The notes beneath the pieces were generated by a model. That model was not told the DNA's origin. It was given only the letters and a program-made list of their open reading frames with translations, and did not search any database. A DNA stretch of 64,000 nt, taken from the NCBI GenBank assembly GCA_015488885.1, contig WFMW01000057.1:1-64000 (forward strand). The letters are read 5' to 3'. The stretch is from Gammaproteobacteria bacterium. Lineage in GTDB: Bacteria; Pseudomonadota; Gammaproteobacteria; SZUA-229. Of the stretch, positions 9,650 through 18,444 are shown piece by piece; positions within the stretch are counted from its first letter, which is position 1, and the number at the start of each line of letters is the position of its first letter. A program made the position numbers and the translations under genes.

Positions 9650-10573
9650 ATGTTTTACCTTACATTGCTGATATTACTGCTATTCAACCAGCCCTCACTG
9701 GCTGATACACAGCGCTTACCGACAACGCCCCAGTCAGTGACCCAGTCAACAACAGAGGCACAAACCCAAAAATACCATGTAGAAGTTATTGTTTTTGAAG
9801 ATGCCGATGCCACGTATTTACACGCGGAAGACTGGCAGGATGAACCTGGCTTTCAGCAAATTAATCAGCACGATAAAACCCTTCAGGGTCAGGATGACAA
9901 AACCATTCAGACTAATAAAACTATACTGGCGACACCATTGGCAGCACAGGCTATGCCAGCAGATAAAAGTGCTCAGGTGTTTAAGAATACCCCTCCCACA
10001 ATCCTGACCAGTGAAGCAAAACGTATTCGTTATTCAAAACATTATAATCTTTTATTTTATGCTGCCTGGACGCAGGCAGGTCTGGATGCGGAACACGCCG
10101 TTGAGATAAAACTTGCTGACCTGGTTAATCATGCAAAGTTAAAAACAAATAATGCAATAACAGGTTATTTCAAACTGGTATTAGCCCGCTATTTGCATTT
10201 TTATGTCAACCTGGATTACAGCCACCATGAAATGGCTAAGATTGATCATACTGTTAATAATACAGAAACAACTCAAGCATTAATAACTGCTTCAACGCCA
10301 TCCTCTACCACCACGAACAATAAAGATGATTCAGCAAATCAATCACCACTACAGACTATCGCTGTTATTAAACATTATTCCATTATCGCGCACCGACGCA
10401 TGCGCAGTAAGATATTAAATTATATTGATTACCCGCTGGCTGGCATTCTGGTGCAGATAAATCCGATTAAACAGGCTAAACCCATAAAGCCTGAACCAGA
10501 GCAGTCTGAAACCAGCCCGATCCACACTCAAGCTGTAACCAGACCATCAATGATTCCCCACCAAACTCCCTGA
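9650..10573 (+). CDS. CsiV-like secreted/periplasmic protein
   Basis: 307 residues from the chosen ATG. A hydrophobic leader (FYLTLLILLLF ending in LADTQ) gives a clean signal peptide. The frame continues upstream to a TTG at 9446, but that part is built of degenerate repeats and would bury the signal peptide. After a low-complexity Gln/Thr linker come the CsiV-like blocks: YHVEVIVFED, the hydrophobic FYAAWTQ block, YLHFYVNLDY, and HRRMRSKILNYIDYPLAGILV near the end. This family is commonly found beside mfd in other gammaproteobacteria and has been linked to peptidoglycan binding. Middle and tail are rich in Thr/Gln and diverged. Identification is from block order and context. Confidence 0.6.
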   Translation: MFYLTLLILLLFNQPSLADTQRLPTTPQSVTQSTTEAQTQKYHVEVIVFEDADATYLHAEDWQDEPGFQQINQHDKTLQGQDDKTIQTNKTILATPLAAQAMPADKSAQVFKNTPPTILTSEAKRIRYSKHYNLLFYAAWTQAGLDAEHAVEIKLADLVNHAKLKTNNAITGYFKLVLARYLHFYVNLDYSHHEMAKIDHTVNNTETTQALITASTPSSTTTNNKDDSANQSPLQTIAVIKHYSIIAHRRMRSKILNYIDYPLAGILVQINPIKQAKPIKPEPEQSETSPIHTQAVTRPSMIPHQTP

Positions 10574-10642
10574 CCTCTATACCTTTTCCAGACTCCTGGG
10601 TCGTAGAAAATATCTATAGCGTTTTAATGAAGTAGCCGGGTT

Positions 10643-10786
10643 TTAATGTATTGGTAATCGTCTCTCCACCCCGGAACGGCGCCCCAAATTATCATTAAAC
10701 CTGGTTGTTGCCCGTCTATCAGGCATATTACGGCGGTCTTTAACCCGTCGTTCAGGGCCATTATATCTATTATTGTCTGTCCCCAT
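10643..10786 (-). CDS. 47-residue Arg-rich mini-protein
   Basis: A short ORF with a good Shine-Dalgarno (GGGGAAA, 8-9 bp before ATG) on the minus strand. The product is very basic and patterned with paired arginines: PERRVKDRR, MPDRRATTR, GRRSGVERR. Such DRRxxxDRR ladders occur in uncharacterised bacterial small proteins and near PilZ-type modules; I recognise no named family. The remaining intergenic sequence of 10574-10995 shows nothing else I can support. Confidence 0.45.
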   Translation of the reverse strand: MGTDNNRYNGPERRVKDRRNMPDRRATTRFNDNLGRRSGVERRLPIH

Positions 10787-10995
10787 TAGCTTTCCCCAAT
10801 ATGATCTGTCACTTTTATTTACACTTTATTCAGATAAATTCTCTTTTTTATTTAACAAGCACTTTTTATGCCAAAATATGTATTGTAATAAAATTCAATA
10901 ACATGACTATTTCGCAGGTAGAATTTACAGGCAATTTTATGTAAAAGTGTCAATATAATCGACTTTACTATTAGCCCATGCCCAAATCGCTGACT

Positions 10996-12120
10996 TCAGC
11001 TTGAATAGTGTAAAAGATATAACTGTTCAAAAACTGGATCGGTTACCGGTTTAATTTTCTTGCGCATAACAGTTCCAATGGCATCAGAGCGGGAGAAAAT
11101 CGGGTTAAGCAGCTTTACGCTGAGGCTGGCCAGAACCAGCATAGCCCGCAGGTAAGGTTGCATTTCCGGCATTTCTATCAACACAGTCTGAATTGGTTGA
11201 TGATTACTGCAACAACGTATTTCTGCCTGCTGGCTGATGGTGTTTATATCTTCTGCTATACAACAATCCGGTTTAACGCCAGCAAAACAGGCAGCAATCG
11301 CATCCAGTAAAGCAATCACCACATCCTGATTATTCGGTTTGCTCAATGCTTTTATTGCCGTCTGTAAAAAAGCCTGTCCCGCCGGGCTGAATACTTTCAG
11401 TAAATATTGCACATAGCAATTATCGCTGTACTGTTTGTTATGCTGACCAGCAAAGACCTGTTTTACCTGATGATATAAAGGATGAGCATCGACGCTTACA
11501 GGTAAGTTATCTGGGCAGCCATGTAAAAAACCCACATAAAAACTGCGTTTGGTTTGCGCCCTGTTCCACAGGCTCTGCTTTTCTTCTGCGCTAATTAACC
11601 CAGGTTGCAATACCAGCCGCACCGATTCGATCATGGCTTGCTGCTGCTCCTCGAACGGTAGAAATTCCATTAAAAATGCTGCCAGCTGTTTACCGGTTTT
11701 ACCCTCGACGACAGCCTGTCGTTGTAACATACAACGCGCATTTTCTGCGTTTGGCATGGCCCACCAGGCACGCGCTGCAAGCTCATCGGTTAATCCAGGA
11801 GCATGTACAACAGCGACCACGGCTTCAGATTCGCCTAATAACAACATCTGCGCAAGGCTGTCATCTCGCGCCTGTCCCATGCGTGTCCAGCGCTTCAGAA
11901 ACACGGGATAACCACCGGGAGAATCCATAACATGGGTGCTGAACAGCGCTTTGACTTCTCTGATATAGGCTTCGTCCTTGCCGGTCGGATTAAGCGGCAC
12001 CTTTGCTTCACCTTTTTCCGTCAGTGCATAAACAATCATTTTAGATTCATCAATACGCACCGCATAGAGTTGCTGTGCAAGCAGGACATTAAGACGTAAA
12101 TTATCTTCGGTTGAAAGCAT
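10996..12120 (-). CDS. dsrS: sulfur oxidation accessory protein DsrS
   Basis: 374-residue soluble protein with no signal peptide or membrane helix. Conserved blocks LSTEDNLRLNVLLAQ, a GGYPVFLKRWTRMGQA segment, VVHAPGLTDELAARAWWAMP and LPFEEQQQAMIESVRLVLQPGLI agree with my memory of the cytoplasmic DsrS protein. In Allochromatium vinosum DsrS is the last gene of the dsr operon. Here it is detached, about 10 kb upstream of dsrA on the opposite strand, behind moxR and a VWA gene. Its molecular function is not established. The ATG has AGGA seven bases upstream. Confidence 0.75.
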   Translation of the reverse strand: MLSTEDNLRLNVLLAQQLYAVRIDESKMIVYALTEKGEAKVPLNPTGKDEAYIREVKALFSTHVMDSPGGYPVFLKRWTRMGQARDDSLAQMLLLGESEAVVAVVHAPGLTDELAARAWWAMPNAENARCMLQRQAVVEGKTGKQLAAFLMEFLPFEEQQQAMIESVRLVLQPGLISAEEKQSLWNRAQTKRSFYVGFLHGCPDNLPVSVDAHPLYHQVKQVFAGQHNKQYSDNCYVQYLLKVFSPAGQAFLQTAIKALSKPNNQDVVIALLDAIAACFAGVKPDCCIAEDINTISQQAEIRCCSNHQPIQTVLIEMPEMQPYLRAMLVLASLSVKLLNPIFSRSDAIGTVMRKKIKPVTDPVFEQLYLLHYSS

Positions 12121-12141
12121 AAATATTCCTGAAACACAAAG

Positions 12142-12239
12142 GCAGGCTGAGCCTTATTGCAGACCGTCAGCCGCATGGATGCGGATGTCGAGCTTACATG
12201 GACGTATTTACTGCGTGTCTGCAATAAGGCTCAGTCTGC
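12142..12239. repeat. MITE/REP-like inverted-repeat element A
   Basis: Terminal inverted repeats of 23 bp (12142-12164 and 12217-12239) match at 22 of 23 positions and enclose a 52-bp core. The core begins CCGTCAGCCGCAT, contains a nested CCGCAT-GG-ATGCGG hairpin and ends near CGTGTCT. A related core occurs at 60195-60242. It separates the VWA gene from dsrS, both on the minus strand. No coding capacity. Confidence 0.7.
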
Positions 12240-12280
12240 ATTGGTAAGAGTAAGTTATATATCTTATCTTATTTATATCA

Positions 12281-13540
12281 TCAATTTAACTGTACACGAA
12301 CACCAAAAGGTACGCCGGCTTTGCCTTTTACCAGCCAGGTTACCGGGAAGGCCGGTTCAGTTTCGGGAAACAGACCTTCCGCATCGGTAAAATACACCAG
12401 TAGATCCGGTGCCTGATCCTGGTTTTCCACCCACTCAAATACCGGTCTGAAATTCGTGCCACCACCACCGCGTATGGCAATATCAAACTGAAACGTATCC
12501 CAGGCGGCAAAGGTCCACGGACAGCCATAGTTTAATGTTGTATCACAGGTAAGCAGGGTTACACTGGCACGAAGCTGACTTTTAAGTGCGTCAATTTCAG
12601 AGATAAATTCCTGTATTTCGTCTTCACTAATGGAACCACTGGTATCAACAGCCACTACAATACTGGTTTCATTACTGCGCATACCGGGGTAAATAGCCGG
12701 GTCACCGCGACGTGTCGAAGGCCGGGTATAACTGTAGTCTTCGCGTGCGGTAGCTGTCATATATCGTGCCAGCAACATTCGCCAGGGTAATTTTGGCTGC
12801 AACAGATGGTCAACCATGCGCGCCATGTCACCTTCAAGTTTACCGGACTGTAAAGCCTGTTGTGCTGCGCCGGCCAGACGTTGTTCCCATTGCAGGCTCA
12901 ACTCATCTTCTTCCTGTGCTGACAGGCCGGCAGGCTGTGGCATAGCACCGCCCTCACCACCCTCTTCTGTTGTACTGTCCTGCTGCCCCTGCCCCTGTGT
13001 TTTATCGTTAGTCTGGTTTTCCTTTTCCTTGTTGCCGCCGCTGCTATCCTGTGTCGATGGCTGTTGTTTATTATCTGCCTCATCATGCTGCTGGTCATCT
13101 TCCAGCTCACGCTCACCACCGTTGTCATTGTCTTCCAGACAGGGATAGATTTCTTCTGCGGTCATCCCTTCATATTCACGCAGATACATGGCATCCGGGG
13201 TGGGTTTCAGGCCGTCTTTAATCAATAATGGATTGATTGCGTAGTCACAGGCCAGATCCCAGCGCTGCCTGACCCGGTTGCTGCGGCGATGAAAATGCGA
13301 TAAGGCACAGTGCAAAGCTTCATGAGAGAGCGCAAACTGGGTCTGTTCTGTATCCAGCGCATCGATATAATCACGATTGTAATAAAAGGTTTTGCCATCG
13401 CTGAATGTTGTTTCACACCACTTCGGATCGCCCTCCCGCAGAGGTAACCGCAAAACCAGTGCACCCAGAAAGGGTTTATCAAGAATCAGCCTGGTGCGTG
13501 CGGTTGCCAGCTTTTGCTCTACATCAGGATACGTGCTCAT
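12281..13540 (-). CDS. VWA-like domain protein with N-terminal metallopeptidase-like region
   Basis: 419 residues. The N-terminal part carries HEALH at residues 73-77 in a setting like the DUF2201 metallopeptidase-like domain. A middle segment (about 145-230) is extremely acidic and Gln-rich, a likely disordered linker. The C-terminal third is a von Willebrand factor A-like domain with a MIDAS motif DTSGS near residue 298. Partner of the MoxR ATPase encoded 20 bp upstream; such pairs act as chaperone or metal-insertion machines in other systems. Proximity to dsrS suggests a role in assembling sulfur-oxidation proteins, which is inference. No Shine-Dalgarno is evident, so translation may be coupled. 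Confidence 0.8.
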   Translation of the reverse strand: MSTYPDVEQKLATARTRLILDKPFLGALVLRLPLREGDPKWCETTFSDGKTFYYNRDYIDALDTEQTQFALSHEALHCALSHFHRRSNRVRQRWDLACDYAINPLLIKDGLKPTPDAMYLREYEGMTAEEIYPCLEDNDNGGERELEDDQQHDEADNKQQPSTQDSSGGNKEKENQTNDKTQGQGQQDSTTEEGGEGGAMPQPAGLSAQEEDELSLQWEQRLAGAAQQALQSGKLEGDMARMVDHLLQPKLPWRMLLARYMTATAREDYSYTRPSTRRGDPAIYPGMRSNETSIVVAVDTSGSISEDEIQEFISEIDALKSQLRASVTLLTCDTTLNYGCPWTFAAWDTFQFDIAIRGGGGTNFRPVFEWVENQDQAPDLLVYFTDAEGLFPETEPAFPVTWLVKGKAGVPFGVRVQLN

Positions 13541-13560
13541 ACAGGGAAAATACGATGGCT

Positions 13561-14601
13561 TCAGTACAGCATCAAATCAGCAATTTTATCGGCCCATACA
13601 GCGAATTCAGGCACCGCGAAGATATCCTGACCAATGGCACGATGCATATCCGATACCATCATTACACCCATTTCTCGCTGCGGGAAACGATTGGCATAGT
13701 TGAGAATATTACCGTGGATTTTCTGTGCATCAGCGGTTTCTCGGGCACGAATTGCTCGACCAACCAGCGCCGTAGCAACAGCATACTGCAGGTCAATTTC
13801 TCTGGGCGTATCCGTACCCTCACCCCTGACTATGGCATCCAGATCCGGCATTTGATCGAGATTGGCGATAAATGCGGCTAATTCAATGCCTGCTGCTTTA
13901 CCAACACAGGCCTGTAAGGCACCGGAAAATAATTCGGGATGATCTTCAAATTTATGTAATGCACGATGGGCAAATTCCCATGAACGTGGCGAAGGAAAAG
14001 CAACCGGATTTTGTGCAGCATCAAATTCAAATAATAGATCCTGGCGAAAACGCAAAAAAGCAATCACCCGTTCATCAATATGATTGGTATATGCCCAGGC
14101 TACCCAGTCATCGAGATTAATATCCACTTCATAGTGAGAAAATCGGTTAGCCAGTGGCGCAGGCATACTGTAGGTAACGCCACGATCACCCTGACGGTTA
14201 CCGGCCGCAATAATTGCCCAGCCATTGGGGACGTCATAATCACCCAGTTTACGATCAAGAATCAACTGATAGGCGGCTGCCGATACGCTCGGTGGTGCTG
14301 AAGTAATTTCATCCAGAAACAGAATACCCTGGCTGCCATGACGATGCTCATTCGGCAACATGGAGGGTATCGCCCATTCTACTGCATCACCATCGCGAAA
14401 CGGAATACCACGCAAATCACTGGGTTCCATCTGTGACAGACGAATATCAATGAGTGGTGTTTGTTGCCGGGCAGCAACCTGAGCAACCATCTGTGATTTA
14501 CCCACTCCCGGTGGCCCCCAAAGCATCACCGGTGTATGTAAACCTGACCGGGTACTGACAAATTCTTTTTCAACAACGGTTAGCAGATGGGCTGGACGCA
14601 T
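13561..14601 (-). CDS. MoxR-type AAA+ ATPase
   Basis: 346-residue AAA+ ATPase. Walker A GPPGVGKS lies at residues 29-36, Walker B LFLDE near 94-98, and the following S-A-P-P-S-V-S-A-A-A-Y loop is typical of MoxR proteins. Cytoplasmic, with no membrane segment. It is the first gene of the unit moxR-VWA-(element A)-dsrS. The MoxR/VWA pairing is a standard two-component chaperone arrangement, and the target here is unknown. Confidence 0.88.
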   Translation of the reverse strand: MRPAHLLTVVEKEFVSTRSGLHTPVMLWGPPGVGKSQMVAQVAARQQTPLIDIRLSQMEPSDLRGIPFRDGDAVEWAIPSMLPNEHRHGSQGILFLDEITSAPPSVSAAAYQLILDRKLGDYDVPNGWAIIAAGNRQGDRGVTYSMPAPLANRFSHYEVDINLDDWVAWAYTNHIDERVIAFLRFRQDLLFEFDAAQNPVAFPSPRSWEFAHRALHKFEDHPELFSGALQACVGKAAGIELAAFIANLDQMPDLDAIVRGEGTDTPREIDLQYAVATALVGRAIRARETADAQKIHGNILNYANRFPQREMGVMMVSDMHRAIGQDIFAVPEFAVWADKIADLMLY

Positions 14602-14677
14602 AAATTATCGCTCGAATACAGGAAGTAAATTAGATAATGACTATTTAAAAAATTATCTTATAAAAAGTTTACACCCC

Positions 14678-15166
14678 CTACATATCATCAAAACCAGCCA
14701 TTTTATACAGGCGTTTGGCTTCCTCAGGATTTTTTTCCACTCCATTGCCTTGCTGGTACATCATTGCCAGTGTGGTCATGGAACCAACCAGACCCTGTTC
14801 AGCTGCTTTAGTGAACCATTTGACCGCCTGCTCAGAATTTTTTTCTGTGCATTCACCTTCCATATACATAAAACCCAGCCCGTGTTGCGCCACAGCATGA
14901 CCCTGGCTGGCTGCCGAATACATTAATTCAAAGGCTTTATCTGGATTAGCAACATTTCCTAAACCATTTTGATACATAATCGCACAGCGATGCTGACATT
15001 CTGCATCCCCATTATAGGCATAGGGTAATAAAAACTGCATAGCCTGTTTGAAATTTTTAGCTTCAAATGCGGCAATGCCGCTGGTAAAATTAGCATCATC
15101 GTCATTAATTTCAATGGTTTCTGTTGCGGGTAGTTCAGCGCTGAAATTATCTTTATCGTCTGTCAT
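14678..15166 (-). CDS. Sel1-like repeat protein
   Basis: 162-residue protein with an acidic N-terminus and about three Sel1-like repeats of 36 residues (for example AAEQGLVGSMTTLAMMYQQG and AASQGHAVAQHGLGFMYMEG), an alpha-helical protein-interaction fold. There is no signal peptide, so it is probably cytoplasmic. AGGTG lies seven bases before the ATG. It sits 76 bp upstream of moxR on the same strand and may be co-transcribed. Function not known. Confidence 0.8.
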   Translation of the reverse strand: MTDDKDNFSAELPATETIEINDDDANFTSGIAAFEAKNFKQAMQFLLPYAYNGDAECQHRCAIMYQNGLGNVANPDKAFELMYSAASQGHAVAQHGLGFMYMEGECTEKNSEQAVKWFTKAAEQGLVGSMTTLAMMYQQGNGVEKNPEEAKRLYKMAGFDDM

Positions 15167-15443
15167 TGTGGCACCTGGAAAACTGATAATGTTACGGGTT
15201 TAGCCGTAGTTTAACATGCCTGTCTGGAATATCACCGCATAAAACCTGTGCATTAATAGCATTAAAAATCCGCTAAAGTCATACACAAAGCATGTCTTTA
15301 TAACTTTTACACCCCATTCCCTCCCTCTAATGGGATAGTGCCTACACATTCCAAATTCGTTTCCAACTAGGTATAATCTCCGCCACATATCGATATGAAT
15401 CGAAACATAAATTATTAATCCGTGTTAACTAAACGTATCTACG

Positions 15444-15459
15444 CTGATGTTGACATCAG
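15444..15459. promoter_or_regulatory. perfect dyad CTGATGT-TG-ACATCAG
   Basis: A seven-bp perfect inverted repeat with a two-base spacer, 45 bp before the start of the 66-residue gene at 15504. It is a candidate operator. The rest of the 15167-15503 gap shows no supported gene. Confidence 0.4.
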
Positions 15460-15503
15460 AACAATTCTCAACATAACTGATACGCAAAATCCTGGAGAAG
15501 AAT

Positions 15504-15704
15504 ATGAAGATTAATCAAGACTATTACAACACAGTAACCAAAATGGAAGAAGCCGGTGTCGATCCTGAATATATTGTTGGCTGGGAAGGCGGTTATGTGC
15601 TTAACCCACCCCGTGAAGAACAACGTGTAACCGAAGCTTATGAAGCGGGTTATGAAGATGGTAAAGCAAAAAATACCGATAACTTTAGTAGCTGGAAAAA
15701 ATAA
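15504..15704 (+). CDS. 66-residue conserved-looking small protein
   Basis: Small soluble acidic protein with a clear Shine-Dalgarno (CTGGAG) ahead of the ATG and its own intrinsic terminator at 15754-15790, so it looks like a free-standing gene. Notable segments are EEAGVDPEYIVGWEGGYV and TEAYEAGYEDGKA; the last resembles the YEAGYxDG motif of small stress or ribosome-associated proteins, but I cannot assign a family. No cysteine and no membrane helix. Confidence 0.7.
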   Translation: MKINQDYYNTVTKMEEAGVDPEYIVGWEGGYVLNPPREEQRVTEAYEAGYEDGKAKNTDNFSSWKK

Positions 15705-15753
15705 ACCGTTTTATTTGCCTGTTTAAGCACTAACGGTTAAGCCATTATGCATT

Positions 15754-15790
15754 AAAAATGCCGGGGAGAAACAATCTCACCGGCATTTTT
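15754..15790 (+). terminator. intrinsic terminator
   Basis: Stem AAAAATGCCGG / CCGGCATTTTT with a T-run in the 3' arm, 50 bp after the small gene. The 3' arm is part of a tandem duplication (GGCATTTT(T)CTGACAAAA at 15782-15799 and 15800-15816). Confidence 0.85.
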
Positions 15791-15816
15791 CTGACAAAAG
15801 GCATTTTCTGACAAAA
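15782..15816. repeat. tandem duplication of about 17 bp
   Basis: GGCATTTTTCTGACAAAA is followed directly by GGCATTTTCTGACAAAA. It overlaps the terminator's 3' arm. Nothing coding is seen in 15705-15969. Confidence 0.75.
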
Positions 15817-15969
15817 TTTGGCTCAGCAGACTCCTGGCTGAAAAAAACAAATCTCCTAACTTTCTTTGCCAAAAACAGAAAGCTGGAACATATTTTGACA
15901 TCCACGACAACATTAGTCACGGTGTATTGAGGGAATTTACCTGGCCACTGTACTTTCTCGGACAGACGC

Positions 15970-16530
15970 CTAAAGCATACCCCGCAAAATACGTTTCATA
16001 GCTTTCATCGCATCGGGTATTTCTACTTCAATCACCTGGTCTGGCACCCACTTATTGTCCTTTTCGCCCATTACCTCACGCACATGTTCCCCTGCACAGC
16101 GTTTTACCTGAAATCCAGGGTCGAGATCACCATCAAAACTGAAACTGGCATATTCATTCATGCGCTTATTGATTACGTTGATAAATGCATCGCGGTAATC
16201 CGCGTTTTTATCAGTTGAAACGTCACGCCGATTGTCATGCATGGTTTTTGCCATATTTAATGCCAGACCGGTAATAATCGCCTGGCGTTTCTCAGCACTG
16301 TATTGTTTTGCCGAGATCAGTCGATCAATCACATGGATATAAAACGCCGAAAATTCGGCAATAACATCAAGGCGTTGATTCTGGGTATCAGTCTGGAATC
16401 CTTCATTTTCTATATGCAGTACATTTTCACTGGCCACTTTCCACAGGTTAAACCCCAGTACGCTACCCGTTTCTTCCGCTGTACGAACCCTGTTCTTATC
16501 ATTCCACTTATTTTTTACTCGAAGCTTCAT
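15970..16530 (-). CDS. uncharacterised 186-residue protein
   Basis: Soluble, charged, probably alpha-helical. The ATG at 16530 (MKLRVKNK) is preceded by GAGG at six bases and is preferred over a TTG four codons upstream. Recognisable blocks are FYIHVIDRLISAKQYSAEKR and ITGLALNMAKTMHDNRRD in the middle and VEIPDAMKAMKRILRG at the C-terminus. I do not recognise a named family. It lies in the string of small genes upstream of dsr and is divergent from the 16622 gene. Confidence 0.7.
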   Translation of the reverse strand: MKLRVKNKWNDKNRVRTAEETGSVLGFNLWKVASENVLHIENEGFQTDTQNQRLDVIAEFSAFYIHVIDRLISAKQYSAEKRQAIITGLALNMAKTMHDNRRDVSTDKNADYRDAFINVINKRMNEYASFSFDGDLDPGFQVKRCAGEHVREVMGEKDNKWVPDQVIEVEIPDAMKAMKRILRGML

Positions 16531-16621
16531 CTCATACCTCAAAACCTTACAATTTTTGTTGTAGCCGACGACATAATATACTGATAAGGTAATGTTTTCA
16601 CCATAAAGATACGAAGGTTTT

Positions 16622-17689
16622 ATGCATACAGACCTTGACCAGCTTATTTCTACCGTACAGCATAATTGCCATATTTCTGATGCGAAATATGCAGGTAATT
16701 ATACTATGTGTATTTACCTGTTGAAAATGCGTGAATATTATCGTTGGGAAACGGCTAACGGATTCAGTGACCAGCTGTTACCTGAAAATATTGGTGCATG
16801 GATCAGTCAGCGTGAGGCCTTATGGGAAGAACTGGAAGATCAGTGCTATCAGTCCCTGTCGATCGCTAATGCCTGCCTGGATCCATTTCAGTCAGATGAC
16901 ATTAACCGGGTACTGGCCCCTCAGCAGCTTATCTACAGCGCCGGTTATGGTATCAAGGCCAAACCCCACTTTTTTATTGCTCAGCTTGAACAGCAGCAAC
17001 AATATAATCATTACAACATCTATATTGCCGGTAAGGAATATGCCCGTGATCTAACTTCACCACCGGCAATGAGTCATAATAAAACCATCTATATACGTCG
17101 AGAGTCTTTCAAACGTATGCTCTGGGAACGCATTGAAGAATGGCGCTGGCACAAACCGCAAAATGCATTAGCCAGAACAATAAACTGTTACGCTTTTGAG
17201 GACGACATTGACCTGGCATTAAACAATATGACCGATAACGAATTACAGGCTGCAATATTACATGAAATTGGTGAAATACAGGCAGGTGAAACCCTGCACG
17301 GCTGGCAGGATATGATGCAGGCGATTATTTTTACTCAGGCTGAAATTATGGCACGTGCCGTACGTGATCATTTTGCCGACACACTGCACACCTTACCTGC
17401 ATTGTTAAAGAATACTGAAAAGCACCCCGATCAACATGCATCCATACACTTTTATTTTGCCAATCTGACCGCAATGCGCAAACAGCTGTTCCCTTCTTTA
17501 ATACAGGCCTATCAACAATGGTTGCAAAATAATGATATGACGGTGATCCAGAAAACTGTCAAACATGCAAGATTGCACTGGCAGAAACTGGCAGAGGATA
17601 TACTGGCTATCTACCAGCAACAGGCTGATCAGCCGGGCAGGCAGATTGCTGACGAGATTGAAAAACGGGTAAATAACAGCCATCTTTAA
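16622..17689 (+). CDS. Sfum_1244-like conserved protein
   Basis: 355-residue cytoplasmic protein. The N-terminal block NCHISDAKYAGNYTMCIYLL followed by KMREYYRWE, and the LHEIGEIQAGE motif around residue 215, match the conserved protein family named after Sfum_1244 in sulfur- and sulfate-metabolising bacteria. Function is not known. The HExGE arrangement could bind a metal, but this is inference. The gene starts directly after a short AT-rich gap and runs toward the oxygenase gene at 17788. Confidence 0.6.
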   Translation: MHTDLDQLISTVQHNCHISDAKYAGNYTMCIYLLKMREYYRWETANGFSDQLLPENIGAWISQREALWEELEDQCYQSLSIANACLDPFQSDDINRVLAPQQLIYSAGYGIKAKPHFFIAQLEQQQQYNHYNIYIAGKEYARDLTSPPAMSHNKTIYIRRESFKRMLWERIEEWRWHKPQNALARTINCYAFEDDIDLALNNMTDNELQAAILHEIGEIQAGETLHGWQDMMQAIIFTQAEIMARAVRDHFADTLHTLPALLKNTEKHPDQHASIHFYFANLTAMRKQLFPSLIQAYQQWLQNNDMTVIQKTVKHARLHWQKLAEDILAIYQQQADQPGRQIADEIEKRVNNSHL

Positions 17690-17787
17690 ATACCTGTATA
17701 GCCTCGTTGTTTTGACTTACCTCAACGCAACCGCAACACTGTTATCATAAAATGATACCTGAAATAACCACAGGAGATTTCTCCCCC

Positions 17788-18378
17788 ATGCACACACCAT
17801 TAAAAACTATTCATGAAGTTAAACCAGATACCTTTATCTTCGAAAAAAAACAGGCTTTACCGCTGGATATATGCAGTGAAATAATTCGTCGTTTTGAAGA
17901 GGATACCGATAACCAGTACCCCGGTCATATCGGACAAACCATTGAAATGGACACTAATATCAAACGTTCAACCGATCTGGTTACCAGCGGTAAGGAAAAC
18001 TGGAAAGATCTGGATAAGGAACTGTTCCGCTCCCTCAGTCATACGTTAATAGAATTTCGTGAAACCTACCCGTTTTTCAAAGGTCCATTCAAAGATAGTG
18101 GTTATGCTATACAACGTACCAATCCCGGAGAATTCTATCACTGGCATATCGATGGTGGCAGTCATGAATTTGCCGAACGCCAGCTGGTTGCTGTCTGGTA
18201 CCTTAATGATGTTGTCGGTCCAGGCGGTGAAACCGAGTTTTCCTATCAGCAGGTAAAAGTAAAACCGGAAGCCGGTAAATTATGTTTATTTCCCTCATTC
18301 TGGACCCATGAACACCGCGGTGTCACCGTGCAACAGGGAGTAAAATATATCGCTACCACATGGATAGTGTTTGCCTGA
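17788..18378 (+). CDS. Fe(II)/2-oxoglutarate-dependent oxygenase
   Basis: 196 residues from the ATG at 17788, which has AGGAG eleven bases upstream; an earlier in-frame ATG at 17752 has none. The double-stranded beta-helix core is visible: YHWHIDGG supplies the H-x-D metal pair, GGETEF and KPEAGKLCLFPSFWTHEHRGV supply the distal histidine, and the ending VKYIATTWIVF is typical of prolyl-4-hydroxylase-like enzymes. Cytoplasmic. The substrate may be a protein side chain. One of three such oxygenases within 5 kb, next to dsr. Confidence 0.8.
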   Translation: MHTPLKTIHEVKPDTFIFEKKQALPLDICSEIIRRFEEDTDNQYPGHIGQTIEMDTNIKRSTDLVTSGKENWKDLDKELFRSLSHTLIEFRETYPFFKGPFKDSGYAIQRTNPGEFYHWHIDGGSHEFAERQLVAVWYLNDVVGPGGETEFSYQQVKVKPEAGKLCLFPSFWTHEHRGVTVQQGVKYIATTWIVFA

Positions 18379-18444
18379 TGACCGTGTATTATCAGGTTAA
18401 TACACTTTTGAATGGAAAGGATAGATACAGTAGAATTTAAATAT

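Noticed and set aside
15200-15388. 62-codon minus-strand frame upstream of the small gene at 15504
   Set aside because: No ribosome site and composition of random translation. It overlaps the likely promoter region.
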